Shown: positions 1-7,653 of the stretch, one piece after another
Layout of the letters: each line of letters starts with the position of its first letter
Numbering within the stretch: the first letter of the stretch is position 1
Source of the DNA: Deltaproteobacteria bacterium
GTDB lineage: Bacteria; Desulfobacterota; Binatia; UBA12015
Direction of reading: 5' to 3'
Length of the DNA: 13,655 nt
Assembly (NCBI GenBank): GCA_003447545.1
Contig: DLYX01000462.1
Location: 12,718-26,372, forward strand
Translations under genes and position numbers: made by a program
Notes under the pieces: generated by a model
Database searches by the model: none
What the model saw: the letters and a program-made list of their open reading frames with translations, nothing else
What the model was told of the DNA's origin: nothing

Positions 1-1384
1 CCCCCCACGGGAGCCACAAAACCAGCGCGAATCCAAATAGCCGTCGTCGTCGCGCAACCACCGAAGCCAGTCGTGCCAACCATATGGCCCGGCCGGGAGC
101 ATGCCCACCAACACCGGCCCCCAGCAATAAAGCCGGCAGCAGAATCATCGTTGCCAGAGCATTCCAGAAGATTCCGATAGAGGTCAGCAAGCCCAGCTGC
201 GCGATTCCCTGCAGGGAGGCAAAACCAAGCAACCCGAAAGCCAGACCCGTCGTGACCGAAGCGATCGCTATGGGCCAGAAAAGGTGGCCCAGCGTCGACG
301 CCAGAGCGTCCTCCGGGCTTCGATCTCCCCTGACCTCTTCGCGAAAACGCGTATGGAAATGAATAGCGGCATCGATTGCCAAACCATAGAAGATCGCGGC
401 AAAGGCCAGGGAGATCACGTCGAGGCGCTGGAAAATCAGCAGACCCGCGGCAAGCGTAACGAGAGACCCCAGCAGGAGATGATAGCCCAGGATCGGCAAG
501 AAACGTCCGCTGCGGGCCGCCACAAGAAAGATGAACAGGACTCCAAAAAAGGCGGCGCCGGTATAGCGCATCAAATCGAGTCGCATCATCGCGGCGTCTT
601 CTCGAGCGAACGCGAATGCACCTGTATAACCAACACCAAGAGATTCCTGCTCAAGCGGTGTCCATTGGCTGCGGGCCTTGGCCTCGGCTCGCGCCAACCC
701 CTCGGAGAGACGAGCGACCTCGTCCATCGAATAGCCGGCGTTGGTCGGTTGGATCAGGAGAAGCAGACGCTGTCCGTCTTTGGACATCAGGTATTTGCTT
801 CCCGGTGACAAAGCGCGATCGGGCCGATTCCGCTCGAGCGATTCTCCCAGAATCCCCGTGAATCCAAGCGGATCCGCGGCCATTCGTGCAGCCATGGCTC
901 CGCTGCCCGGCAACGCCAGAAGACCGCGGATGCCCGCGGCAATCTCCTGCCCCAGACTCGGGTCGAGACGCTCCTGCACCGCGGGTCGGAAATCCTTGCT
1001 GGTATAACGGACGAAACCGCCGTCGACTGAAAAGTCCACAAAAGCGCCGACATCGATCGACCCGCGAACACCGGCTACCGCTTCTTCGACCGCAAGCGCT
1101 GCCACGAAGTCTTCCGCGAAACGAGTTGCCATCGCCTCATCGGGCGCACGAAGCACCGCAACAGCCGCGTCTCGCGCGGCAAATCGACTGACAAATTGTG
1201 CGTAGGATTCAAAGGCAGGAGCGCCGGATGGAAGCATCGAAACCAATCCGACATCAACTCGTAACCAAAAGAGAGACGACGCGGAAACGAACAAAAGAAA
1301 TAGCGACGCCCAGCGAATCCCGGCGGCATAACGAACGATCCATGCCGCCAGAGTCCGGATGCGAGGGTTCGCGTCGCGATTCAC
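1..1384 (-). CDS. RND/MMPL-family exporter, N-terminal part (runs off the left edge)
   Basis: About 461 codons of an inner-membrane RND-superfamily transporter; the C-terminal half lies beyond the left edge. I read it on the minus strand from a GTG at 1384-1382, which overlaps the stop of the LolA-like gene by four bases (GTGA) and has a GGAG eight bases upstream. The visible layout is half an RND protein: a first membrane helix near residues 25-42, a soluble periplasmic-type domain to about residue 268, then five hydrophobic helices (about 270-425) and the start of a seventh at the edge. The fourth helix carries GLAIDAAIHF near residues 333-342, resembling the GxxxDxxIH region of MMPL/HpnN-type exporters. 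In aryl-polyene and xanthomonadin loci an exporter of this class sits beside a LolA homologue and is thought to move the finished lipid out of the inner membrane. The substrate here is inferred only from neighbours. The frame is open throughout, with no break seen. Confidence 0.85.
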   Translation of the reverse strand, partial: MNRDANPRIRTLAAWIVRYAAGIRWASLFLLFVSASSLFWLRVDVGLVSMLPSGAPAFESYAQFVSRFAARDAAVAVLRAPDEAMATRFAEDFVAALAVEEAVAGVRGSIDVGAFVDFSVDGGFVRYTSKDFRPAVQERLDPSLGQEIAAGIRGLLALPGSGAMAARMAADPLGFTGILGESLERNRPDRALSPGSKYLMSKDGQRLLLLIQPTNAGYSMDEVARLSEGLARAEAKARSQWTPLEQESLGVGYTGAFAFAREDAAMMRLDLMRYTGAAFFGVLFIFLVAARSGRFLPILGYHLLLGSLVTLAAGLLIFQRLDVISLAFAAIFYGLAIDAAIHFHTRFREEVRGDRSPEDALASTLGHLFWPIAIASVTTGLAFGLLGFASLQGIAQLGLLTSIGIFWNALATMILLPALLLGAGVGGHAPGRAIWLARLASVVARRRRLFGFALVLWLPWG

Positions 1385-1980
1385 GGTTGATTCTCCGCAA
1401 CCTCGCGACGGACCACCACATCGATAAAGCGAATCTTGCTGGTATCGCCGGCTGTCGTCTCGAGCATCACCTCCGATAGACCGCCTTCGGGCCCACCGAG
1501 GACCATTACCATCCGGGTCAGATCACTACCGGCTCCCGCTATCCTAGGCGTCAGCGCAAAGCTGTCTTTCACCGGGCCTGCGACGACTCGAAACTGATCT
1601 ATCTGAGCTGCGCTCCCGCCGAGAAACAAATCGGTCATTTCCCGAAGCCCTGCGGCTGCTCCCACCGAGGGCAATGTGCGTAACTGTCCGGGGCGCCCCG
1701 CTCGGATCTGATCACCCTCGATCTCCAGAACTAACGCTTCCGGGTTTTCAATTACCCATCGAACCCGATCGGGGCGCTCCAGCATAAAAGTTCCTGCCGA
1801 CACCAGAGGCTTGGCAAGCAGCGGGGTCTGCCGGTGCTGCAAAAAGCGTCCCTCGATCCTCTGCACATCCGACTGTCGAATCATCCAGGCCTTCAGATCA
1901 CTTTCGACCTCTCCCCCGGAAGCATTCGCATGAGCGATCAAGCAGATAAAAAACGCGGCCGAAAGAGCACATCGCACCAT
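1381..1980 (-). CDS. LolA-like periplasmic (glyco)lipid/lipoprotein carrier
   Basis: 199 aa. The N-terminus is a classical Sec signal peptide: a short basic start (MVR), a hydrophobic core at residues 5-16 and a likely signal peptidase I site ANA|S after residue 20, giving a soluble periplasmic protein. The mature part has LolA-family hallmarks: FLQHRQTPLLAKPLVSAGTF followed by ERPDRVRW and a string of alternating beta-strand-like segments. True LolA ferries lipoproteins from LolCDE to LolB. Paralogues of this divergent type sit next to MMPL exporters in aryl-polyene-like clusters and are presumed to carry the polyketide-lipid. The ATG at 1980 lies three bases after the ACP stop, with no clear ribosome site, so translation is probably coupled to the ACP; the stop overlaps the exporter start (GTGA). 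The family assignment is fairly secure; the cargo is inference. A housekeeping LolA is less likely given the context. Confidence 0.82.
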   Translation of the reverse strand: MVRCALSAAFFICLIAHANASGGEVESDLKAWMIRQSDVQRIEGRFLQHRQTPLLAKPLVSAGTFMLERPDRVRWVIENPEALVLEIEGDQIRAGRPGQLRTLPSVGAAAGLREMTDLFLGGSAAQIDQFRVVAGPVKDSFALTPRIAGAGSDLTRMVMVLGGPEGGLSEVMLETTAGDTSKIRFIDVVVRREVAENQP

Positions 1981-1983
1981 TTT

Positions 1984-2256
1984 TCAGGAAGCAGTCTGTT
2001 CCTGTGCTGCGATAATGAAGTCCGCCAGAGCAGCGATCGATGCGAAAGCCGTTTTTGCTGCTTCTTCGTCCGCGATCACGACTTCGAATTCTTCCTCGAT
2101 CAGGACGACGAATTCGAGGGCGTCAATCGAATCCAGCCCCAGACCATCGCCGAAGATGGCGTCGTCGTCGACAATCTCGGCCGGGGACACCTCGAGACGA
2201 AGGCCGTCGACCAGCAGTTCCTTGGAGCGTTCGATTATTTCGCTTCGCGACCTCAT
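1984..2256 (-). CDS. Acyl carrier protein (type II PKS/FAS-like)
   Basis: 90 aa, the usual ACP size. The prosthetic-group site is GLGLDSIDALEF, with Ser43 as the predicted 4'-phosphopantetheine attachment residue; acidic helix II and a C-terminal helix follow. The LDSIDALE form resembles carrier proteins of aryl-polyene loci more than the LDSLDTVE of housekeeping AcpP. I chose the ATG at 2256. The frame stays open upstream to a TTG at 2352, but that extension (32 residues) has no ACP homology and would eat most of the divergent promoter region. The ribosome site at 2256 is poor, so the start is less certain than the gene. First gene of the leftward operon with the LolA-like carrier and exporter; it faces away from the ketoreductase/ketosynthase operon whose intermediates it is expected to carry. 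Needs a phosphopantetheinyl transferase, not seen in this window. Confidence 0.9.
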   Translation of the reverse strand: MRSRSEIIERSKELLVDGLRLEVSPAEIVDDDAIFGDGLGLDSIDALEFVVLIEEEFEVVIADEEAAKTAFASIAALADFIIAAQEQTAS

Positions 2257-2429
2257 CTTGATCGAATGCTTACTTCTAGATTCCCGGTGGTACAAGGAGC
2301 GGAAACCATGAAAAAGTCCTGAATCCGGGCCCGGCAAGTGAATTTCATCCAAACCGGAAACATATATTCAGCAGGGGGCCGCCTTGCCCAAGAGATCAAG
2401 AAACGCGAGACTGGAGCAGGTAGACTTTC
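2257..2429. promoter_or_regulatory. Divergent promoter region between the ACP and ketoreductase operons
   Basis: The 173-bp gap between two outward-facing operons must hold both promoters. An AT-rich patch (ggaaacatatattca, about 2356-2370) stands out in GC-rich surroundings. Leftward, TTGGGC (2391-2386) is followed after 17 bases by AATATA (2368-2363), a passable sigma-70-like pair. Rightward, TATATT at 2363-2368 has only a weak -35 match (TGAATT at 2339). A perfect 10-bp palindrome CCGGGCCCGG lies at 2325-2334, and CGGAAAC occurs twice (about 2300 and 2355). None of these is strong enough to name a regulator. No gene is visible in the gap. Confidence 0.4.
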
Positions 2430-3173
2430 ATGGAACTTGAACTGCAGGGAAAAAAAGCTTTGGTCACGGGGGCCAGTCGCGGAATCGGCCTGAGCATAGC
2501 GAAACGACTCTCGGCCGAGGGCGTTACTGTCGCCATGAATGCCGGGCACGACGAAGAACGTCTGGACGCGGCCGTGGGCGGCGTCCAGAATGCCGTCGCC
2601 GCATTCGGCGATATCTCCGACCCGTCCGCAGTCGATGCTCTTTTCAAGGGACTGAAAAAAAGCATCGGCGGCATCGACATTCTGGTTCATAACGCCGCTC
2701 GCACCAGCGATGGGCTTCTGATGATGATGAATCATGCAAGTTGGCGAGAGACTCTCGATGTCTCCCTCGATGGCGCCTTCCTATGCTCCAAGGCCGCCCT
2801 GCGATCCATGATTGCCGCTCGCGGCGGGAGAATCATTCAGGTCATCTCGCCAGCGGCCTTTCTCGGCAAGCCCGGTGCCGCCAACTACGCTGCGGCGAAA
2901 GCCGGTCTGCTCGGACTGACCAAGACGTTGGCCGGCGAGGTCGGTCGCTACGGCATAACCGCGAACGCCATCTGTCCCGGCTGGGTGGATACCGAACTGA
3001 TCGCGGGAATGGAACCGGAAATTCGCTCACTTGAGGAATCTCGAATTCCCCTGGGCCGGTTCGCTGAAACCGAAGAAATCGCAGACGCCGTTCTCTTTCT
3101 GGCTTCACGGCGGGCAAACTATATCACCGGCACGACTCTGGTCGTCGATGGTGGTTTGACGATGCACGGATGA
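2430..3173 (+). CDS. FabG-like 3-oxoacyl-ACP reductase (SDR, polyketide ketoreductase)
   Basis: 247 aa, full length for a classical short-chain dehydrogenase/reductase. The cofactor motif TGASRGIG is at residues 13-20, HNAA near 87-90, the catalytic Ser140 (VISPAA), Tyr153 and Lys157 (NYAAAKAG), and the C-terminal VVDGG typical of FabG. It should reduce the beta-keto group of ACP-bound chains with NADPH in the cytoplasm. Aligned to FabG (W-x6-N-L), the structural Asn of the catalytic tetrad is Ser112 here (DVSLDGAF), a departure worth noting. Start ATG 2430 has GGAGCAGG upstream. Its stop overlaps the ketosynthase start (ATGA), so it is translationally coupled to that gene. The position corresponds to the ApeQ-type ketoreductase of aryl-polyene loci; a housekeeping FabG is possible but less likely, because fabD, fabH and fabF neighbours of the usual kind are absent. 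Confidence 0.92.
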   Translation: MELELQGKKALVTGASRGIGLSIAKRLSAEGVTVAMNAGHDEERLDAAVGGVQNAVAAFGDISDPSAVDALFKGLKKSIGGIDILVHNAARTSDGLLMMMNHASWRETLDVSLDGAFLCSKAALRSMIAARGGRIIQVISPAAFLGKPGAANYAAAKAGLLGLTKTLAGEVGRYGITANAICPGWVDTELIAGMEPEIRSLEESRIPLGRFAETEEIADAVLFLASRRANYITGTTLVVDGGLTMHG

Positions 3174-4375
3174 GACGAGTTTATATCACCGGCATGGGTG
3201 CGATCACCGCAGCGGGCCCCGATGTCGCGTCCTTGATGAAAGCGCTGCGCGAAAATCGCTCCTGCATAGGACCGCTCGATCTGTTTCCCACCGGCGACAC
3301 CCCTGTCCAGATCGCCGGGCAAGTCGGCGATATACCCGCGCCTGAAACGCTCGATCGTAAAGATCTTCAACGCGCTTCACGCAGCGACCTGCTTGCGGCC
3401 GCAGCCACAGCCGAAGCATTCGCCGAATCGGGCCTGGCCGCAGCGCCTCCCGACCCCGCCAGGTTTGGCGTGGCGATCGGAAGCTCGACCGGGGGGATGC
3501 TCGAAACTGAATCCTACTACGAATCCTACCATTCGGGCCTTCCCCTGAACCCACACAGGCGAACCCTGCTATCGGCGACCGTCGGAGCCAGCGCAGACCT
3601 TGTTGCCAGCATGGTCGGGGCACAGGGCCGACGCCTCGCGCCCTCCACCGCATGCTCCAGCAGCGCTCTGGCCATCGCGATGGGCAAATTATGGATTGAA
3701 TCCGATGCCGCCGATGTTGTGGTGGCCGGAGGTACGGATGCCCTCTGCCGCATGACCTTCTCGGGATTCCAATCTCTGCGCGCGATGAGTCCGGAACCGT
3801 GCCGGCCTTTCGATCTCAATCGTCAGGGTCTCTCCCTTGGCGAAGGCGCTGGTATCGTGATTCTGGAGTCGGAAAGCCACGCCGCCAAACGAGGCGCACT
3901 CCCTCTCGCGCGAGTCGCCGGAGCCGGTATGTCCTGCGATGCAACGCATCCAACCGCTCCGCACGAAGAAAGCCGCGGCGCCATTGCCGCACTCAGCGGC
4001 GCACTCGAGGATGCGGGACTCGTGCCGGGCGATATTGATTATATCAATGCGCACGGCACTGGTACTCCACAAAACGATGCCGCCGAGGCCCGCGCGATCC
4101 GACGAGTTCTCGGAGATACGGGTGATTGTCCGGTATCTTCCACCAAGGGTGTTTTCGGGCATCTCCTCGGGGCCGCTGGCTCTGTCGAGGCAATTTTGTC
4201 GAGCCGCGCCATGATCGAAGGCTTTCTTCCGCCACAGGTCGGGCTGCTCGATCCCGACCCCGAGTGTCTTCTTTCGTTCGTGCGCGAGCCTCGCCCCGCT
4301 GTCCTCGAAACTGTCGTTTCCAATTCCTACGGTTTCGGCGGGAACAACGTCAGTCTCGCTCTGATTCGGACATGA
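3170..4375 (+). CDS. Beta-ketoacyl-ACP synthase (FabF-type, catalytically complete)
   Basis: 401 aa, the normal size for a FabF/type II PKS ketosynthase. All catalytic residues are present: nucleophile Cys162 in STACSSSA, His295 in NAHGTGT, Lys326 in SSTKGVFG and His331 in GHLLGAAG, plus the C-terminal NSYGFGGNN. It performs decarboxylative Claisen condensation of an ACP-bound chain with malonyl-ACP. It starts inside the ketoreductase stop (ATGA) and ends inside the start of the next gene (ATGA), giving a tightly coupled KR-KS-KS' unit and favouring equal synthesis of the two ketosynthase-fold proteins. By family knowledge, KS-CLF heterodimers (ApeO/ApeC in aryl-polyene synthesis, KS-alpha/KS-beta in aromatic PKS) set chain length, so this is the predicted active half. 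The product chain cannot be read from the sequence. Confidence 0.93.
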   Translation: MRRVYITGMGAITAAGPDVASLMKALRENRSCIGPLDLFPTGDTPVQIAGQVGDIPAPETLDRKDLQRASRSDLLAAAATAEAFAESGLAAAPPDPARFGVAIGSSTGGMLETESYYESYHSGLPLNPHRRTLLSATVGASADLVASMVGAQGRRLAPSTACSSSALAIAMGKLWIESDAADVVVAGGTDALCRMTFSGFQSLRAMSPEPCRPFDLNRQGLSLGEGAGIVILESESHAAKRGALPLARVAGAGMSCDATHPTAPHEESRGAIAALSGALEDAGLVPGDIDYINAHGTGTPQNDAAEARAIRRVLGDTGDCPVSSTKGVFGHLLGAAGSVEAILSSRAMIEGFLPPQVGLLDPDPECLLSFVREPRPAVLETVVSNSYGFGGNNVSLALIRT

Positions 4376-5562
4376 ACGATCCTGTCGTGATCTCCGGGGC
4401 GGGTCTGATCACCCCACTCGGCACAGGAGCCAGCGCTGTTTGGGCAGCCATCGAGCGAGGCGAATCCGGTATTCGACATCTCGAAGACGACGACCCGCGA
4501 TTCGCCCGCGGCGTCGATCCCGACAAGGCACCCGCCTGCCGGTTCGGGGGCTTCGTTCAGGGCTTCACGCCGCGAGAATTGATCCAGTCCAACCAGCTCC
4601 GACGGATGGATTGGTTGTCACGCCTGCTGCTGGGTTCCGCGCGCCTTGCCATTCAGCACGCCAATATCGAAGAAGAGATCGCCTCGGCCCCCGAGCGAAC
4701 GGCGATCGTCGCGGGATCTGCTTTCGGAGCCCAGCGCGAAACTCAGGAGTATATTGATCGGCTTTTGAGCCGTGGACTCGGGGCCGGCCAGCCTTTCCTC
4801 TTCCCTAATCTCGTCCTGAATGCTGCCGCTGGTTGGGCGGCGATCGAATTTGATATTCAGGGACCCAATATCACGGTCTCCGAGCATGAAGCATCCGGCG
4901 AAACTGCTCTGGTCACAGCCTTCGACCTTCTTGCGTCCGGTTCTGTCGACCGAGTCCTCGCCTCCGGCATGGACGAGTTCAGCCAGGTACTGCTGCACGC
5001 GTTGGAAGATCGCCACCTGCTGGACCCTCGATGTCTCGGCAAACCGGAGAATAAGGCCTCGGGCAGACGCAATTTGATCCCCGGTGAAAGCGGCAGCACC
5101 TTGGTGCTGGAACGCCTCTCGAGGGCTCGCACGCGCGGGCACGAACCGCTCGCTGTTCTCGCGGATGCGGCCACCATGGGAACCGGTAGTCGAGCCCATC
5201 AATTTACGGCACCGAAAGCTGCCGCTGCTGCTGTGCAAGGGTGGCTACAGAACCGGGATGTTGACCTCCTGATCAGTTCCGGTGCCTGCAGTGCAGCCCG
5301 AGATGCTGTCGATCAAGCGATCGGCGAAGCTGCCGGGAACCCGACACAAATCGACCTGAGCGCCTATGTCGGAGAGACTCCCTCCGGTGGGGTCCTCGCT
5401 GCCGCGATCGGCGCTCTCTCTTGCGCCGCCGGGCACGGCCCGGGCACAGCAGCCGTATCGCCTCTCTCCAATGTTCTGATCAGCGGCGTCGCCCGCGGGG
5501 GTCTGGTCGCACCCCTCCTTTTACAAAGCCTCGAGAAAGGGATCGCCGGCCCTCAATCCTGA
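4372..5562 (+). CDS. Ketosynthase-like chain-length-factor partner (catalytic residues lost)
   Basis: 396 aa, thiolase-fold ketosynthase homologue starting at ATG 4372 inside the stop of the active KS. The frame extends upstream to 4126, but that part lies within the KS gene and the real N-terminus (VVISGAGLITPLG) matches the KS start. Aligned with the KS next door, the nucleophile Cys is Ser175 (EASGETAL), the HGTGT His is replaced (ISSGACSAA, about 301-309) and the second His is Gly (SGGVLAAAIG, about 338-347). It should therefore not condense on its own. A KS homologue lacking these residues directly after an active KS is the signature of a chain-length factor (ApeC-like or KS-beta). Classical KS-beta proteins have Gln at the Cys position, and Ser here is different. 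The 3' end overlaps the convergent RecQ gene by ten bases. Confidence 0.9.
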   Translation: MNDPVVISGAGLITPLGTGASAVWAAIERGESGIRHLEDDDPRFARGVDPDKAPACRFGGFVQGFTPRELIQSNQLRRMDWLSRLLLGSARLAIQHANIEEEIASAPERTAIVAGSAFGAQRETQEYIDRLLSRGLGAGQPFLFPNLVLNAAAGWAAIEFDIQGPNITVSEHEASGETALVTAFDLLASGSVDRVLASGMDEFSQVLLHALEDRHLLDPRCLGKPENKASGRRNLIPGESGSTLVLERLSRARTRGHEPLAVLADAATMGTGSRAHQFTAPKAAAAAVQGWLQNRDVDLLISSGACSAARDAVDQAIGEAAGNPTQIDLSAYVGETPSGGVLAAAIGALSCAAGHGPGTAAVSPLSNVLISGVARGGLVAPLLLQSLEKGIAGPQS

Positions 5563-5569
5563 TCGCCGG
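5541..5569. repeat. Short direct repeat GATCGCCGG at the convergent gene overlap
   Basis: GATCGCCGG occurs at 5541-5549 and again at 5561-5569, exactly 20 bp apart, bracketing the ten bases where the chain-length-factor gene and recQ overlap tail to tail. The repeat may reflect a small duplication that extended one reading frame into the other, or be chance in GC-rich sequence. There is no visible terminator between the two genes. Confidence 0.4.
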
Positions 5570-7364
5570 AAGGTGAAGTCTTCGGCTCCGAGTTCTCGGC
5601 GGCCGCGCCACCTCCGCGGCGGCCGCGTCGACGCCGACGCCGTCTTTTTTTCGGCGCACCGTCCGCACCGGCGGCCTCTGCCGAGGGCCGATTTTCGTTA
5701 TTGGCGCCCGTTTTCTTTCGGCCGCGACCCTTGCGTTTTTTCTTGCCGCGACGAGGCGGTGCCGTGACTGGCTGAAAGAAGGTTGCGGGACGTTCGGGGC
5801 GACCTCGGCAGATATCGCATAGGCCGCATTCTTCCCCGTCCTCTTCGCCGAAATAAGATCGGAGATAAACGGCCCGACAAACCGTACTCTTGGCATAATC
5901 AGCCAACGAATCGAGTCGCCGTGAATCCTGCGTCCGCAAGTTGGCAAACTGGCCCGCGAGGCTGCGTACCTTTTCGTCCACTTCATCTGTCGGCACCAGT
6001 ACTTCGATGATGCCTTCCTCATCGAACTTCACGATGCCGGCCTCTTCGATTGGTACCAACAACGCATTCGTGGTGCGGTCGCCGAGTTCAGCAGACAGAG
6101 CCAAAGTTTTCAGATCCGGCTTTCTTCCCTCGCCCGCCCAGGCAGCAAGAGCCTCGCCCAGTCGATAGAGTTGCTCGGGGCGCAGCCGGCTGCGTGAGAG
6201 CAGAGCCTCATGGGTTTTTCGATCCTCCTGAGGGTCATGCAAGAGGATACAATTCGACTTGTTACCGTCGCGACCACTGCGTCCCGCTTCCTGAACGTAT
6301 TGCTCCAACGACGCCGGTGACTGCGCGTGCGCCACATATCTTATATCCGGTTTATCGATACCCAGACCGAATGCACTGGTCGCCACCATCACGGTGCGAC
6401 GACCGGGCTTCATGAACATTTCCTGCTCTTTGTTCCGGTCGCCCGCGCTCATTTTCCCATGATAGCGATGCGCCGGAATACCCAATTTCAGAAGGATACC
6501 GTAGACGATATCGACTTCCTTGGTTGTCGTGCAGTAGATGATGCCGGGACGCCGCAGGCGCTGTGCCAACCGCGCGAGTCCCCGAAGGCGCTCGGCCTGT
6601 TGCGACTCGAGGACTTCGAAGGCAAGGTTCGACCGATGAGGTGAACCCGCCACGATCCTTGGTTCCCGCATTCCCAAAAAGCGCATCACGTCCGTGCGAA
6701 CTTTTTCCGTGGCTGTAGCCGTCAGGGCCATCAGCGGCGGCGCACCCAGCGCGCGGAGCCTCTCACCAAGTCGCTGATAGGCCGGCCGGAAGTCATAGCC
6801 CCATTCCGAAATACAATGCGCCTCATCGATTGCAGCGAGCGAAATTCCGGACTCCTTCAGCGCTCCGGAAATTTCTTCGTTTGCCAGGGATTCAGGCGTC
6901 GTCATGACGAGCAGAGGTCCACCCTGGCGAATCTCCTCAATCGCCGCCTCCCGCTTCTTCCCGCGAACCGTACCGTCGATACGAACGCACGGCACCTCGT
7001 ATTTGATCAACTTTTCGTGTTGGTCCCGCAGAAGAGCCAACAACGGCGAGATCACTACCGTAGGCTTCGGTAGCAGCATGGAGGGCACCTGATAACAGGC
7101 TGATTTGCCGAAACCGGTCGGCATGACCAAAAGGACATCCTCTCCGGTCAAGGCAGCATCGATCCCGCTTCGCTGCTCTTCGTGCAAGGAAGGGATCCCG
7201 ATCCGACGAGCCGCATGATCCATCGGCTCTGCGTCCTCCGGAAGGGGCTCCATCACGACTTTTTCCGGCGCTCGGTTTGTTTCCGAATCATTTCGACGCC
7301 GGCCACGGCCCGAGCGACGTCTACGTCGTCGAGGGGTTTGTTCTCCAGAGACCTCTGCGCTCAT
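5553..7364 (-). CDS. recQ: RecQ-family ATP-dependent DNA helicase with basic N- and C-terminal tails
   Basis: 603 aa SF2 3'-5' helicase of DNA repair and recombination. Motif order is textbook: Q-type motif (LHEEQ, about 60), Walker A GFGKS at 84-88, SPLLALLRDQ, DEAHCISEWGYDFR from 180, ALTATAT near 213-219, and the RecQ motif V/VI block ATSAFGLGIDKPD to QEAGRSGRDG (about 328-367). A zinc-type set, C near 496 then YLRSYFGE...CGLCDIC to about 519, is present. Unlike E. coli RecQ, about 125 residues of winged-helix-like sequence lie between motif VI and the zinc cysteines, and no HRDC domain follows; the protein ends in a Lys/Arg-rich tail. A poly-Arg stretch also follows the N-terminus. I chose ATG 7364 because GGAGG sits seven bases upstream; the open frame to 7637 adds 91 residues without helicase homology. 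It sits between the polyketide genes with no obvious functional link. Confidence 0.92.
   Translation of the reverse strand: MSAEVSGEQTPRRRRRRSGRGRRRNDSETNRAPEKVVMEPLPEDAEPMDHAARRIGIPSLHEEQRSGIDAALTGEDVLLVMPTGFGKSACYQVPSMLLPKPTVVISPLLALLRDQHEKLIKYEVPCVRIDGTVRGKKREAAIEEIRQGGPLLVMTTPESLANEEISGALKESGISLAAIDEAHCISEWGYDFRPAYQRLGERLRALGAPPLMALTATATEKVRTDVMRFLGMREPRIVAGSPHRSNLAFEVLESQQAERLRGLARLAQRLRRPGIIYCTTTKEVDIVYGILLKLGIPAHRYHGKMSAGDRNKEQEMFMKPGRRTVMVATSAFGLGIDKPDIRYVAHAQSPASLEQYVQEAGRSGRDGNKSNCILLHDPQEDRKTHEALLSRSRLRPEQLYRLGEALAAWAGEGRKPDLKTLALSAELGDRTTNALLVPIEEAGIVKFDEEGIIEVLVPTDEVDEKVRSLAGQFANLRTQDSRRLDSLADYAKSTVCRAVYLRSYFGEEDGEECGLCDICRGRPERPATFFQPVTAPPRRGKKKRKGRGRKKTGANNENRPSAEAAGADGAPKKRRRRRRRGRRGGGAAAENSEPKTSPSGDQD
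5590..5760 (-). repeat. Low-complexity Arg/Lys/Gly-coding tract in the recQ 3' end
   Basis: The last roughly 70 codons of recQ are compositionally extreme: a KKKRKGRGRKK block, an Ala/Glu/Asn linker, then a run of eight Arg with Gly and Ala. At DNA level this appears as repeated GGCGGCCGCG (about 5599 and 5618) and CGACGCCGACGCC units. Such tails are typically disordered nucleic-acid-binding arms and are prone to slippage. Confidence 0.6.
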
Positions 7365-7653
7365 CGGCAGGCCTCCGGGCAAGAATCTCTGCCCATTTAA
7401 CAGCTCCTGAAAATAGGCCCCGAAAAGCACTGCTCCTGATCGACATCGAACAAGGAAGGAAGATTCGGGGTAAAGCGAACGAGGTCGGAAAGTTGGTGGA
7501 AGCCCGAACTCGCACTTGGGGCGGGGTCTCCCCCGCGTGAGAAAATCATAAGGCGCATACCCGTGGAAAGCAACCCCCCACCGGCAGTGCCCCACAAACG
7601 ACAAAGGGATTGCGCTTTTCGACCACAGCGGCGCCAACGGCTATGCAACGTAC
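7365..7653. promoter_or_regulatory. Divergent intergenic region between recQ and the double-ACT gene
   Basis: The 289-bp gap between two outward-facing genes carries no convincing ORF. The recQ ribosome site GGAGG is at 7376-7372. A GC hairpin lies at 7521-7536: GCGGGG, loop TCTC, CCCCGC, a perfect six-bp stem. I could not find a convincing sigma-70 -35/-10 pair for either gene. The ACT gene has no clear Shine-Dalgarno, so it may have a very short or unstructured leader. Confidence 0.35.

Noticed and set aside
284..808. 174-codon plus-strand frame in the left 1.4 kb
   Set aside because: The minus strand here encodes a continuous membrane transporter with clear helices; the plus-strand frame has no features.
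2257..2352. N-terminal extension of the ACP from a TTG at 2352
   Set aside because: ACPs begin close to helix I, the extension has no similarity, and it would occupy the divergent promoter region.
4126..4371. Upstream extension of the KS-like gene
   Set aside because: It lies in a different frame inside the active KS gene; the ATG at 4372 gives the normal ketosynthase N-terminus.
5590..5670. GC-rich repeats as a possible CRISPR or tandem-repeat locus
   Set aside because: They are simply Arg/Gly-coding triplets in the recQ tail, without spacers or constant-length repeat units.
7365..7637. N-terminal extension of RecQ by 91 residues
   Set aside because: No helicase similarity, and a GGAGG ribosome site stands seven bases before ATG 7364.
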